Shown: in pieces, positions 1 to 5,417 of the stretch
How the letters are laid out: each line of letters begins with the position of its first letter
Position numbering within the stretch: position 1 is the first letter of the stretch
Source: Endomicrobium sp.
Lineage (GTDB): Bacteria; Elusimicrobiota; Endomicrobiia; Endomicrobiales; Endomicrobiaceae
Assembly (NCBI GenBank): GCA_031273645.1
Contig: JAISRM010000095.1
Span: 1 to 7,282, forward strand
Reading direction: 5' to 3'
DNA: 7,282 nt
Translations under genes and position numbers: made by a program
Notes under the pieces: generated by a model
What the model saw: the letters and a program-made list of their open reading frames with translations, nothing else
The model's database searches: none
Told to the model about the DNA's origin: nothing

Positions 1-78
1 CTAAAAAAATATTTTTACATCTCGTTTTTAAAAAGAATAAAGAAATAATGTTAGAAGCTATATTAATATTAAACATGG

Positions 79-136
79 ATTCCCATTTTCATGGGAATGA
101 CAGCGACGGCCATTCCCATTTTCATGGGAATGACAG
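79..136. repeat. Two tandem copies of an ATTCCC-N8-GGGAAT hairpin repeat
   Basis: Two copies lie 33 bp apart. The hairpins are at 79-98 and 112-131, each with stem ATTCCCAT / ATGGGAAT and loop TTTC, followed by the same TGACAG. Their orientation is opposite to the copy at 285-304. The pattern ATTCCC-N8-GGGAAT matches the general form of small dispersed bacterial palindromes such as the dRS3 elements of Neisseria. Resemblance of form is seen here; common origin is not shown. Confidence 0.85.
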
Positions 137-175
137 GCACAAACAGAAACAGACCTTGAGAAAACGATTGATAAA

Positions 176-190
176 ACAGACGCTGTCTGT
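176..190. repeat. CAGAC-N3-GTCTG palindrome, copy 1
   Basis: Palindrome ACAGAC-GCT-GTCTGT, five bases upstream of the half ATTCCC repeat at 195. The central triplet differs from the other three copies in the window (GAA, or TTC on the opposite strand), while both arms are conserved. Confidence 0.7.
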
Positions 191-194
191 GTTT

Positions 195-208
195 TGTCAT
201 TCCCGCGT
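195..208. repeat. Half copy of the ATTCCC hairpin repeat
   Basis: TTGTCATTCCCGCG matches the left half of the full copy that starts at 281, but the GAAA loop and right arm are missing, and the sequence continues into an A+T-rich run (TTTTTAATATTC). A TTAATATT-type flank also occurs just before the copy at 79, on the other strand sense. This looks like a decayed or deleted repeat copy. Confidence 0.65.
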
Positions 209-263
209 TTTTAATATTCTTTATTCCTTAGCAGCCTGCACTCGAGTGTCTCTATCGGCTGTG

Positions 264-278
264 ACAGACTTCGTCTGT
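264..278. repeat. CAGAC-N3-GTCTG palindrome, copy 2
   Basis: Palindrome ACAGAC-TTC-GTCTGT, three bases before the full ATTCCC hairpin repeat at 281. The same order (CAGAC palindrome, then TGTCATTCCCGCG) is seen at 176-208, so the two palindromes appear to form one composite element present at least twice. Confidence 0.75.
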
Positions 279-280
279 GT

Positions 281-310
281 TGTCATTCCCGCGAAAGCGG
301 GAATCCACGT
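281..310. repeat. Full ATTCCCGC-GAAA-GCGGGAAT hairpin repeat
   Basis: Perfect 8-bp stem at 285-292 and 297-304 with a GAAA tetraloop, preceded by TGTC and followed by CCACG. Compared with the copies at 79 and 112 (read on the other strand), the inner stem pairs are GC/GC instead of AT/AT. Both arms changed together, so pairing is preserved. This form of palindrome is widespread as a dispersed intergenic repeat in bacteria. Confidence 0.9.
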
Positions 311-327
311 TTGCTAAAAAATTCTGT

Positions 328-340
328 CAGACGAAGTCTG
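328..340. repeat. CAGAC-N3-GTCTG palindrome, copy 3
   Basis: CAGAC-GAA-GTCTG, the reverse complement of the core of copy 2 and identical to the copy at 1863-1875. It lies 24 bases after the ATTCCC hairpin, so the hairpin is bracketed by two inverted copies of the smaller palindrome. Confidence 0.75.
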
Positions 341-408
341 TAACAAATCAGTTAACCGCTTATATTGCGCAGATTGTTTTGCGCAGGTTTATTGCGGCGC
401 TTTAGGGA

Positions 409-462
409 AAAAAGTTTTCTAAAAATGCAAAGAGTTTGCAAAAGTGTAAAGAGTTTTCAAAA
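409..462 (+). repeat. 19-20-bp spaced repeats before the transporter gene
   Basis: TGCAAAGAGTTTGCAAAA (426-443) and TGTAAAGAGTTTTCAAAA (445-462) match at 16 of 18 positions with a period of 19. A weaker third unit containing GTTTTC (414-419) sits 20 bases earlier. The last unit ends at the start of the ribosome binding site. Spacing near two helical turns could suit stacked regulator binding or reflect slippage duplication; the sequence alone does not decide. Confidence 0.6.
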
Positions 463-468
463 AGGAGG
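463..468 (+). promoter_or_regulatory. Strong Shine-Dalgarno site of the sugar transporter
   Basis: AGGAGG ends five bases before the ATG at 474, a near-ideal site that fixes the start of the transporter gene. Confidence 0.85.
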
Positions 469-473
469 ATTTT

Positions 474-1823
474 ATGAAAAAACTCGGCAAAGCTTTTGTG
501 TTTTTTTTCGGCGCGCTTGGAGGATTATTATTCGGCTATGACACGGGAGTAATTTCCGGAGCTATTTTATTTATTAAAACCGATATGATGCTTTCGGCTT
601 TTCAACAGGGAGTTGTGGTAAGCTCAATTTTAATGGGAGCTATAATAGGCGCGGTTCTTATAAGTTCTTTGTCTGATAAATACGGCCGCAAAAAAATGGT
701 TCTGGTTTCGGCTTTCATATTTTGTTTTGCATCTTTGGCGTCGGCTTTTGCGCCAAACGCCGCGCTGCTTATAATTTCAAGAATAATTTTGGGAACAGCC
801 GTAGGCGGCGCGTCGGCTTTGGTGCCTTTATATCTTTCGGAAATGGCTCCTGCAAAATCAAGGGGAGCTTTAGCCACTCTAAACCAGCTGCTTATTACAG
901 TGGGCATTTTATCGGCGTATATAATCAATATGATTTTTACGCATTCTGTCAACGGCTGGAGAATAATGCTCGGATTTGCTGCCGCGCCGGCCGTAATATT
1001 ATTTTTAGGCACAATCTTTCTTCCCGAAAGCCCGAGATGGCTTATAGGCAAAGGCAGGCAAGAAGAAGCAAAAAAAATTCTGCGCAGTTTAAGAGAAGAA
1101 TCCGAAGTTGAAACAGAAATCAACGAAATACAAGAAAATAATTTAAAAGAAAGCGGCGGTTACGGCGAGCTTTTTCATAAATGGGTAAGACCGGCGCTGA
1201 TAATAGGCATAGGTCTTGCCGTGTTTCAACAGATAATAGGGTGCAATACGGTAATTTATTATGCTCCTACAATATTTGAAAGCATAGGGCTTAGTAAGGA
1301 ATCTGCAATTTTAAGCACGGTAGGCATTGGCGCTTTAAATGTTTTAGTTACGATAGCGGCTCTTTTTATTATGGATAAAATTAACCGCAGAACATTGCTT
1401 ACAATAGGAAGCGCGGGAATGATTTTTTCGCTTGTAATGATTTGGGCTATGCCTAAACTTTCGGGTTTTATGCCGGTTTTAAATTATGCGCCGGTTTTTG
1501 CCGCAGGACTTTATATTTTCTTTTTTGCCGCCACATGGGGACCGATAATGTGGATAATGATAGGCGAAGTTTTTCCTATGAAAGTAAGAGGCATAGGCGT
1601 TGGTTTAAGCAGCGTTGCAAATTGGAGCGCCAATCTTGCGGTCGCTCTATTGTTTCCGTCTCTTTTAGAAAAAATAGGAACGCCGCTTTTTTTAATTTAT
1701 GCGTTAATGGCCGTTTTTTCAATAATATTCATAAAATACAAAGTTTTTGAAACAAGAGGCCGTTCTCTTGAAGAAATAGAAAAGACTCTTTACTGTAAAT
1801 ATAATAAAAAAGTTTCTGTTTAA
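474..1823 (+). CDS. MFS sugar porter, probable sugar/H+ symporter (XylE/GalP/AraE-like)
   Basis: Inner-membrane transporter of 449 residues, the usual length for the sugar porter family, with about 12 membrane segments and a cytoplasmic loop at about 184-240. Family signatures seen in order: GYDTGVISG in TM1 (21-29), DKYGRKK (68-74), EMAP..SRG (123-131), PESPRWL (184-190), QQIIGCN...YY (252-263), DKINRR (301-306), WGPIMW...EVFP (355-368) and ETRGRSLEEIE (426-436). By analogy with XylE, Gln138, Gln252/253, Asn258 and Trp360 would line the sugar site. Asp23 and Arg103 match the Asp/Arg pair used for proton coupling, so symport rather than uniport is inferred. The substrate (xylose, arabinose, galactose, glucose or inositol) cannot be told from sequence. 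No sugar-catabolic gene is adjacent. It has its own strong ribosome binding site and is separated from the his genes by repeats, so it is probably a separate unit. Confidence 0.93.
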   Translation: MKKLGKAFVFFFGALGGLLFGYDTGVISGAILFIKTDMMLSAFQQGVVVSSILMGAIIGAVLISSLSDKYGRKKMVLVSAFIFCFASLASAFAPNAALLIISRIILGTAVGGASALVPLYLSEMAPAKSRGALATLNQLLITVGILSAYIINMIFTHSVNGWRIMLGFAAAPAVILFLGTIFLPESPRWLIGKGRQEEAKKILRSLREESEVETEINEIQENNLKESGGYGELFHKWVRPALIIGIGLAVFQQIIGCNTVIYYAPTIFESIGLSKESAILSTVGIGALNVLVTIAALFIMDKINRRTLLTIGSAGMIFSLVMIWAMPKLSGFMPVLNYAPVFAAGLYIFFFAATWGPIMWIMIGEVFPMKVRGIGVGLSSVANWSANLAVALLFPSLLEKIGTPLFLIYALMAVFSIIFIKYKVFETRGRSLEEIEKTLYCKYNKKVSV

Positions 1824-1848
1824 GGCAGCCTGCGTTAGATTGGCTGCC
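1824..1848. repeat. Hairpin after the transporter gene
   Basis: GGCAGCC (1824-1830) pairs with GGCTGCC (1842-1848) around an 11-base loop, starting directly after the transporter stop codon. No T-run follows on either strand, so it is a poor intrinsic terminator. It may protect the 3' end of the message or be part of a repeat module: GCAGCCTGC recurs at 231-239, where it is followed by GGCTG and a CAGAC palindrome, as here. Confidence 0.6.
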
Positions 1849-1862
1849 AACTCACATAAAAA

Positions 1863-1875
1863 CAGACGAAGTCTG
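1863..1875. repeat. CAGAC-N3-GTCTG palindrome, copy 4, next to the hisD promoter
   Basis: CAGAC-GAA-GTCTG, identical to the copy at 328-340. It ends four bases before the -35 element proposed for hisD. It could be an operator or merely a dispersed repeat; presence of other copies in a repeat-rich region upstream favours the latter. Confidence 0.65.
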
Positions 1876-1879
1876 CTAT

Positions 1880-1908
1880 TTGTGAAAAATGTGCGATTTA
1901 TGTATAAT
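1880..1908 (+). promoter_or_regulatory. Probable sigma70-type promoter of the his operon
   Basis: A -35 element TTGTGA (1880-1885) and a perfect -10 element TATAAT (1903-1908) are separated by exactly 17 bases. The expected transcript start is about 1914-1916, which coincides with the in-frame ATG at 1916. The longer hisD frame from ATG 1889 would begin inside this promoter. No attenuator leader peptide or T-box fits between the promoter and hisD. Confidence 0.65.
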
Positions 1909-1915
1909 TTCTGGA

Positions 1916-3091
1916 ATGGATAAACTTAAAATAACAGATTACGTTTGCGCAATAATTGAAGATATAAGGCAAAACGGCGATAGATCCGTTTTGAAATATC
2001 TTAAAAAATTTGACGGCGTAGATTTATCAAAAAACGGATATAAAATGTCTCAAAAAGCAGTTGACGATGCGTCAAAGCGCGTTGATATTGCTTTTAAGAG
2101 GTCAGCCGAAGCTTCCTATAAGAACGTTTTGGCTTTTCACAAATACGAGCTTTCCCAAATTAAAAAATCGTGGAAATTCAAATCAAAAGGCGTTACCGCC
2201 GGACAGTTTTATTCTCCGGTGTCTTCTGCGGGCATATATGTTCCCGGAGGGCGCTTTCCCTACCCTTCAACAGTAATAATGACGGCGCTTCCCGCTAAAG
2301 CCGCAGGCGTAAAAAGAATAGTTATGGTTACTCCGCCAAAAAATATGAGCGACGAAGTTTTGTTTGCGGCAAAACTCTGCGGAGTAAACGAAATTTACTG
2401 CGTAGGCGGAATTGCCGCCGTAGCGGCTCTTGCTTACGGAACCGATACTGTTAAAAAAGTTGATATGATAGTAGGTCCGGGCAACGCTTATGTAAACGAA
2501 GCCAAAAGACAAGTTTTCGGACAGGTGGGAATAGACGCTCTTGCCGGCCCCAGCGAAGTTGCTATAATAGCCGACAAAGGAGTTCCCGAAAAGTATGCCG
2601 CAGCAGATATTATGGCTCAGGTTGAACACGACCCGATGGCAAAAGCCTATCTGTTTTGCGAATGTAAAAGAAAAATAGCAAAAATTGTAAAGCTCATTCC
2701 CAAAGAAGCTTTTAAACAAATTACGATAGAACATTGTTCTCTTGATAAAGGCGTTGAAAAATCAAACGCGATAGCTCCGGAACATCTTGAACTGCTTGTT
2801 AAGAACTTTTCAAAACTTTTACGGGGCGTAAAAAATGCCGGCGCGGTTTTTGCCGGTTATCAAACTCCTACGTCGGCGGGGGATTATTGGGCGGGACCTT
2901 CGCACGTTTTGCCTACAAACGCTTCGGCAAAATTTTCAAGCGGATTGTCTTCAATGACATTTTTAAAAAGAACAACTTATGTGGAGTTAGATAAAAAATA
3001 CAAACAATCGTATAGCGATATAGCTGGCTTTGCGCAGGCCGAAGGCATGACGTACCATAAGAAATCCGCGCAGGAAAGGAGCATTAAATGA
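1916..3091 (+). CDS. hisD: Histidinol dehydrogenase
   Basis: Catalyses the last two steps of histidine synthesis, the NAD+-dependent oxidation of L-histidinol to histidine, as a cytoplasmic zinc enzyme. Seen in order in the 391-residue product: GQFYSP..SAGIYVPGG (96-112), the IVGPGNAYV...AK signature (185-197), AGPSEV (210-215), AQVEHD with zinc ligands Gln235 and His238, APEHLE with the catalytic pair Glu289-His290, GDYWAGPSHVLPT with zinc ligand Asp323, and the C-terminal zinc ligand His381. All key residues are present. The start at 1916 was chosen because a TATAAT box lies just upstream; the alternative ATG at 1889 would add nine residues (400 in total) but falls inside that promoter and has no Shine-Dalgarno site. 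A TGA at 1883-1885 rules out a longer form. Compared with about 430 residues in typical HisD, it is shorter at the N terminus and by about 13 residues between His238 and Glu289. Confidence 0.95.
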   Translation: MDKLKITDYVCAIIEDIRQNGDRSVLKYLKKFDGVDLSKNGYKMSQKAVDDASKRVDIAFKRSAEASYKNVLAFHKYELSQIKKSWKFKSKGVTAGQFYSPVSSAGIYVPGGRFPYPSTVIMTALPAKAAGVKRIVMVTPPKNMSDEVLFAAKLCGVNEIYCVGGIAAVAALAYGTDTVKKVDMIVGPGNAYVNEAKRQVFGQVGIDALAGPSEVAIIADKGVPEKYAAADIMAQVEHDPMAKAYLFCECKRKIAKIVKLIPKEAFKQITIEHCSLDKGVEKSNAIAPEHLELLVKNFSKLLRGVKNAGAVFAGYQTPTSAGDYWAGPSHVLPTNASAKFSSGLSSMTFLKRTTYVELDKKYKQSYSDIAGFAQAEGMTYHKKSAQERSIK

Positions 3092-3297
3092 AAATAAACT
3101 TATCGCAGAGAGAAGTAGAATATATTTTGTTTTTAATTAACAGGACTGCCGATATTTCGTCTGAGAAATCCGAAATAAATTATGAATACAGCGAAGACGA
3201 TCTTGAGCTTATAGATAAGCTTGAGCACGCTTTAAGGATTATGGAAGTTGACAGGCTCGGGCTTGGACAAGCCGTAAAAAACAAGCCGCTCAATTAG
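3088..3297 (+). CDS. Small acidic protein of unknown function in the his operon
   Basis: An ORF of 69 residues that I do not recognise. It overlaps hisD by four bases (ATGA, 3088-3091) and has a good Shine-Dalgarno site, AAAGGAG at 3075-3081, six bases before the ATG. Both features support real, coupled translation. The product is acidic, with no signal peptide, membrane segment or cysteine. It seems to consist of two helices: residues 5-20 (LSQREVEYILFLINRT) and 35-53 (SEDDLELIDKLEHALRIME), joined by a polar turn. It lacks the expected features of HisE, HisI or any other his enzyme. Position between hisD and hisB suggests an accessory or merely co-transcribed role; a helical adaptor is possible but not shown. 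Confidence 0.75.
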   Translation: MKINLSQREVEYILFLINRTADISSEKSEINYEYSEDDLELIDKLEHALRIMEVDRLGLGQAVKNKPLN

Positions 3298-3332
3298 TTT
3301 AAACGCATTTCGGCATTAAAATCAGAGGCTTT

Positions 3333-3920
3333 ATGAAACAAAGAAAAGCGTCGGTCAAACGCAAAACCAACGAAACCGATATAGCCGTAAATCTCAACCT
3401 TGACAAAAGCGGAAAACCCGAAATTTCAACGACCATAGCTTTTATGGATCATATGCTTTCCCTGTTTGGCGCGCATGCCGGCATATCGTTAAAAATAACG
3501 GCAAAAGGCGACACGCATATCGACGATCATCATTTGGTTGAAGATATCGGAATCGTTGTCGGCTCTGCGCTGAAAGAGGCGCTTGGAGATAAAAAAGGAA
3601 TTTCAAGATACGGCAATTTTTTGCTTCCTATGGACGAAGCTTTGTGCTATGTCGCCTTAGATTTTTCGGGGAGATTTTATTTAAGTTACGAAGCCGATAT
3701 AAAATTTCAAAAGACAGGCTTTAATTACGATTTAATTCAGGAATTTTTTTACGCTCTTGCCTGCAATGCGGCAATGAATTTGCATATAAAAATGATAAAG
3801 GGAAGAAATAATCATCACATTGCAGAATCCATGTTTAAAGGTTTTGCAAGAGCTTTAAAACAGGCCGTTTCATTTTCAAAAGACAGAAAATCCGTTCCTT
3901 CTACAAAGGGCGTTCTTTAA
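3333..3920 (+). CDS. hisB: Imidazoleglycerol-phosphate dehydratase (monofunctional)
   Basis: Converts imidazole glycerol phosphate to imidazole acetol phosphate in the cytoplasm, using manganese bound by conserved histidines and glutamates. At 195 residues it matches the monofunctional enzyme; the N-terminal histidinol phosphatase domain of the E. coli fusion is absent. Family motifs seen: the R.T.ET start (10-15), FMDHML (37-42), DDHHLVEDIG (64-73), MDEAL (100-104), EFF.ALA (137-143), NLH (149-151), GRNNHHIAE (157-165), FKGFARAL (168-175) and PSTKG near the C terminus (189-193). The two HH metal-binding motifs are intact. A short Shine-Dalgarno site, AGAGG at 3324-3328, sits four bases before the ATG. 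It follows the small ORF by 35 bases, and its stop codon lies in the loop of a terminator-like hairpin. Confidence 0.97.
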   Translation: MKQRKASVKRKTNETDIAVNLNLDKSGKPEISTTIAFMDHMLSLFGAHAGISLKITAKGDTHIDDHHLVEDIGIVVGSALKEALGDKKGISRYGNFLLPMDEALCYVALDFSGRFYLSYEADIKFQKTGFNYDLIQEFFYALACNAAMNLHIKMIKGRNNHHIAESMFKGFARALKQAVSFSKDRKSVPSTKGVL

Positions 3921-3930
3921 GCCCTTTTTT
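3905..3930 (+). terminator. Terminator-like hairpin straddling the hisB stop codon
   Basis: AAAGGGC (3905-3911) pairs with GCCCTTT (3921-3927) around a nine-base loop that ends with the hisB stop TAA, and the T-run continues to 3930. This has the form of an intrinsic terminator, although the U-tract is short and partly used in the stem. An alternative hairpin, CCTTTT (3923-3928) with AAAAGG (3934-3939), would use the same 3' arm and exclude it. A ribosome finishing hisB would cover the 5' arm, so partial or translation-dependent termination before hisH is plausible. Confidence 0.5.
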
Positions 3931-3975
3931 CATAAAAGGCTAAAATACAAAATTCACCGGGGTATCCGTTTTAAA

Positions 3976-4608
3976 ATGTCAAAAAAAATAGCGGTCATAG
4001 ATTACGGGTTTGGAAATATTGAAAGCGTTTTAAAGGCTCTCAATTTTTGCAAAGCGCAGGCGGAAACTGTAAATAAGCCCGAAGCTCTTTCGGGTTATGG
4101 CGCAGCAATTCTTCCCGGCGTAGGATCTTTCGGGCCTGCGGCCGAATTTTTAAAAATAAGCGGTTTTGACGAAGCCGTAAAAAATTACGTTAAATCCGGA
4201 AAAATGCTTTACGGAATATGTCTGGGCTTTCAGCTCTTTTTTACAAAGGGGTTTGAAAACGGAGAACACGAAGGGCTGGATTTGATAAAAGGGGAAGTAA
4301 AGAAATTTGATTTAAAAGATAAAAGTTTAAAAATTCCGCATATGGGCTGGAATACGGTAAAGACAGCCGAAAACATTTATGCGCGCAAAATGTTTAAAGG
4401 AATAGAAGACGGCGAAAGTTTTTATTTTGTTCATTCTTATTACGCTTTGACGCAAGACGTTTCAAAATCTTCAAGCGTCTGCGATTACGGCGGCGATTTT
4501 TGTTCTTCAATCGCTTTTGAAAATGTTTGGGGAAGCCAGTTTCATCCTGAAAAAAGCGGCGATAAAGGGCTTGCTGTTTTAACTAATTTTATAAAAGAAG
4601 CGCTTTGA
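3976..4608 (+). CDS. hisH: Imidazole glycerol phosphate synthase, glutaminase subunit
   Basis: Class I glutamine amidotransferase of 210 residues, a normal length, which releases ammonia from glutamine for HisF in the HisHF complex. Seen: the N-terminal VIDYGFGNI (7-15), PGVGSFG near the oxyanion site (47-53), the nucleophile elbow GICLGFQ with Cys82, PHMGWN (121-126), FVHSYY (151-156), and FHPEKS supplying His190 and Glu192 of the catalytic triad. GICLGFQ has Phe where Met is common in the family, a mild change. The start has no good Shine-Dalgarno site; the nearest G-run (3959-3962) is 13 bases before the ATG. Residue alignment supports ATG 3976. Weak initiation together with the hairpin upstream suggests expression may be lower than for the preceding genes. 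Confidence 0.96.
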   Translation: MSKKIAVIDYGFGNIESVLKALNFCKAQAETVNKPEALSGYGAAILPGVGSFGPAAEFLKISGFDEAVKNYVKSGKMLYGICLGFQLFFTKGFENGEHEGLDLIKGEVKKFDLKDKSLKIPHMGWNTVKTAENIYARKMFKGIEDGESFYFVHSYYALTQDVSKSSSVCDYGGDFCSSIAFENVWGSQFHPEKSGDKGLAVLTNFIKEAL

Positions 4609-4612
4609 AAAA

Positions 4613-4629
4613 TCTGCGTTTGCCGCAGA
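4613..4629. other. Small perfect hairpin between hisH and hisA
   Basis: TCTGCG (4613-4618) pairs with CGCAGA (4624-4629) around a five-base loop, followed by an A-rich stretch rather than a T-run, so it is not an intrinsic terminator. It could affect message stability or processing. Confidence 0.4.
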
Positions 4630-4652
4630 GTTAAAATAAAAGGAAGAAAAAA

Positions 4653-5378
4653 ATGATAGTAATACCGGCGATAGACATAAGAGGCGGAAATTCGGTAAGG
4701 TTAAAGCAGGGTAAAATTGACGCGGAAACAATTCATTCTACCGATCCCGTTTTTATGGCAAAATTGTGGAAAGCAAAAGGCGCGCGCAGATTACACGTAG
4801 TAGATTTGGACGGCGCGTTTAACGGAGTGGGCAGCAACAGAGAAATAATAAAAAATATATGCGCAAGCGTTGACGCAGAGGTTGAAGTGGGCGGCGGGAT
4901 AAGAACTATTGAAGATGTCAACGAGCTTTTTGAAATAGGCGCTTCCTACGTTATTTTGGGGACGGTCTCCGTATATAATCCCGAAGTCGTCAGAAAAGCT
5001 GTGGACAAATACGGTCAGGATAAAATAATAGCCGCAGTTGACGCCAAAGACGGCAAAGTTGCCATAAGCGGCTGGAAAGACATAACCCATATCGACGTTT
5101 TAACGCTTGCCGAAAAGTTAAAAGAAAACGGCGTCAGAGAACTTTTATACACCGATATATCGCGCGACGGCATGCTTACAGGTCCGGATTTTTCGGGTTT
5201 AAAAGAACTCTCAAAAACAAAAATGAGAATAATAGCCTCAGGCGGAATAAAAACTATAGACGATTTGATTAAACTTAAAGAATATGAAAAAGACGGAGTT
5301 TTTGCCGCCATAGTCGGCAGCGCGCTTTATACCGACGATTTTAAACTTGAAGAAGCTATTAAAAAAATGCAAGGTTAA
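4653..5378 (+). CDS. hisA: ProFAR isomerase (phosphoribosylformimino-AICAR-P isomerase)
   Basis: A TIM-barrel enzyme of 241 residues, full length, that isomerises ProFAR to PRFAR by an Amadori rearrangement, supplying the substrate of HisF. The two catalytic aspartates are present: Asp8 in IPAIDIRGG and Asp130 in AAVDAKDG. Other hallmarks are HVVDLDGA (48-55), the phosphate-binding GGGIR (80-84), SGW (139-141), TDISRDGMLTGPD (167-179), which separates HisA from HisF, ASGGI (195-199) and VGSALY (221-226). A Shine-Dalgarno-like AGGAAG (4641-4646) precedes the ATG by six bases. It lies 44 bases after hisH, in one direction with no promoter or terminator visible between. It is a paralogue of HisF, sharing the duplicated half-barrel design. 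Confidence 0.97.
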   Translation: MIVIPAIDIRGGNSVRLKQGKIDAETIHSTDPVFMAKLWKAKGARRLHVVDLDGAFNGVGSNREIIKNICASVDAEVEVGGGIRTIEDVNELFEIGASYVILGTVSVYNPEVVRKAVDKYGQDKIIAAVDAKDGKVAISGWKDITHIDVLTLAEKLKENGVRELLYTDISRDGMLTGPDFSGLKELSKTKMRIIASGGIKTIDDLIKLKEYEKDGVFAAIVGSALYTDDFKLEEAIKKMQG

Positions 5379-5417
5379 AACGCCGTATCCGAAAAATTTT
5401 ATATCGGGGAATAAATA

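Larger units (their letters stand above)
1..473. other. Repeat-rich intergenic region without a convincing gene
   Basis: This stretch of about 470 bases before the transporter gene is dominated by short palindromes, listed separately. The first 75 bases are very A+T-rich with no clear coding signal. An open frame runs from 48 to 317, but most of it is translated repeat (it ends in the VIPAKAGIH-type peptide that such repeats typically give when read through), and it has no ribosome binding site. A 10-bp inverted repeat, GAATAAAGAA at 35-44 and its complement at 217-226, hints that 35-226 may include an imperfect inverted duplication of repeat plus flank. No convincing -35/-10 pair for the downstream transporter could be picked out. 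Confidence 0.7.

Noticed and set aside
79..136. Two repeats spaced 33 bp apart as a possible CRISPR array
   Set aside because: Only two units, spacers of about 7-13 bases, and the repeat is a dispersed palindrome found again in the opposite orientation; no cas genes.
48..317. An 89-residue open frame through the upstream region
   Set aside because: It is built largely from translated palindromic repeats (FHGND and VIPAKAGIH peptides) and has no ribosome binding site.
602..1123. A 173-residue frame on the minus strand inside the transporter gene
   Set aside because: It is a shadow of a clearly real + strand gene, with no family motifs or ribosome binding site.
1824..1848. Hairpin after the transporter as an intrinsic terminator
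   Set aside because: No T-run follows on either strand, so it is listed only as a hairpin.
1849..1915. A his attenuator, leader peptide or T-box before hisD
   Set aside because: The region is too short, no run of His codons is seen, and the promoter sits directly against the ATG at 1916.
2267..2734. A 155-residue minus-strand frame inside hisD
   Set aside because: It lies opposite the conserved core of hisD, and its Phe/Tyr/Ser-rich composition is typical of antisense shadow frames.
5389..5407. Imperfect palindrome before hisF that might hide its ribosome binding site
   Set aside because: Only four continuous pairs with mismatches in an A+T-rich core; too weak to claim.
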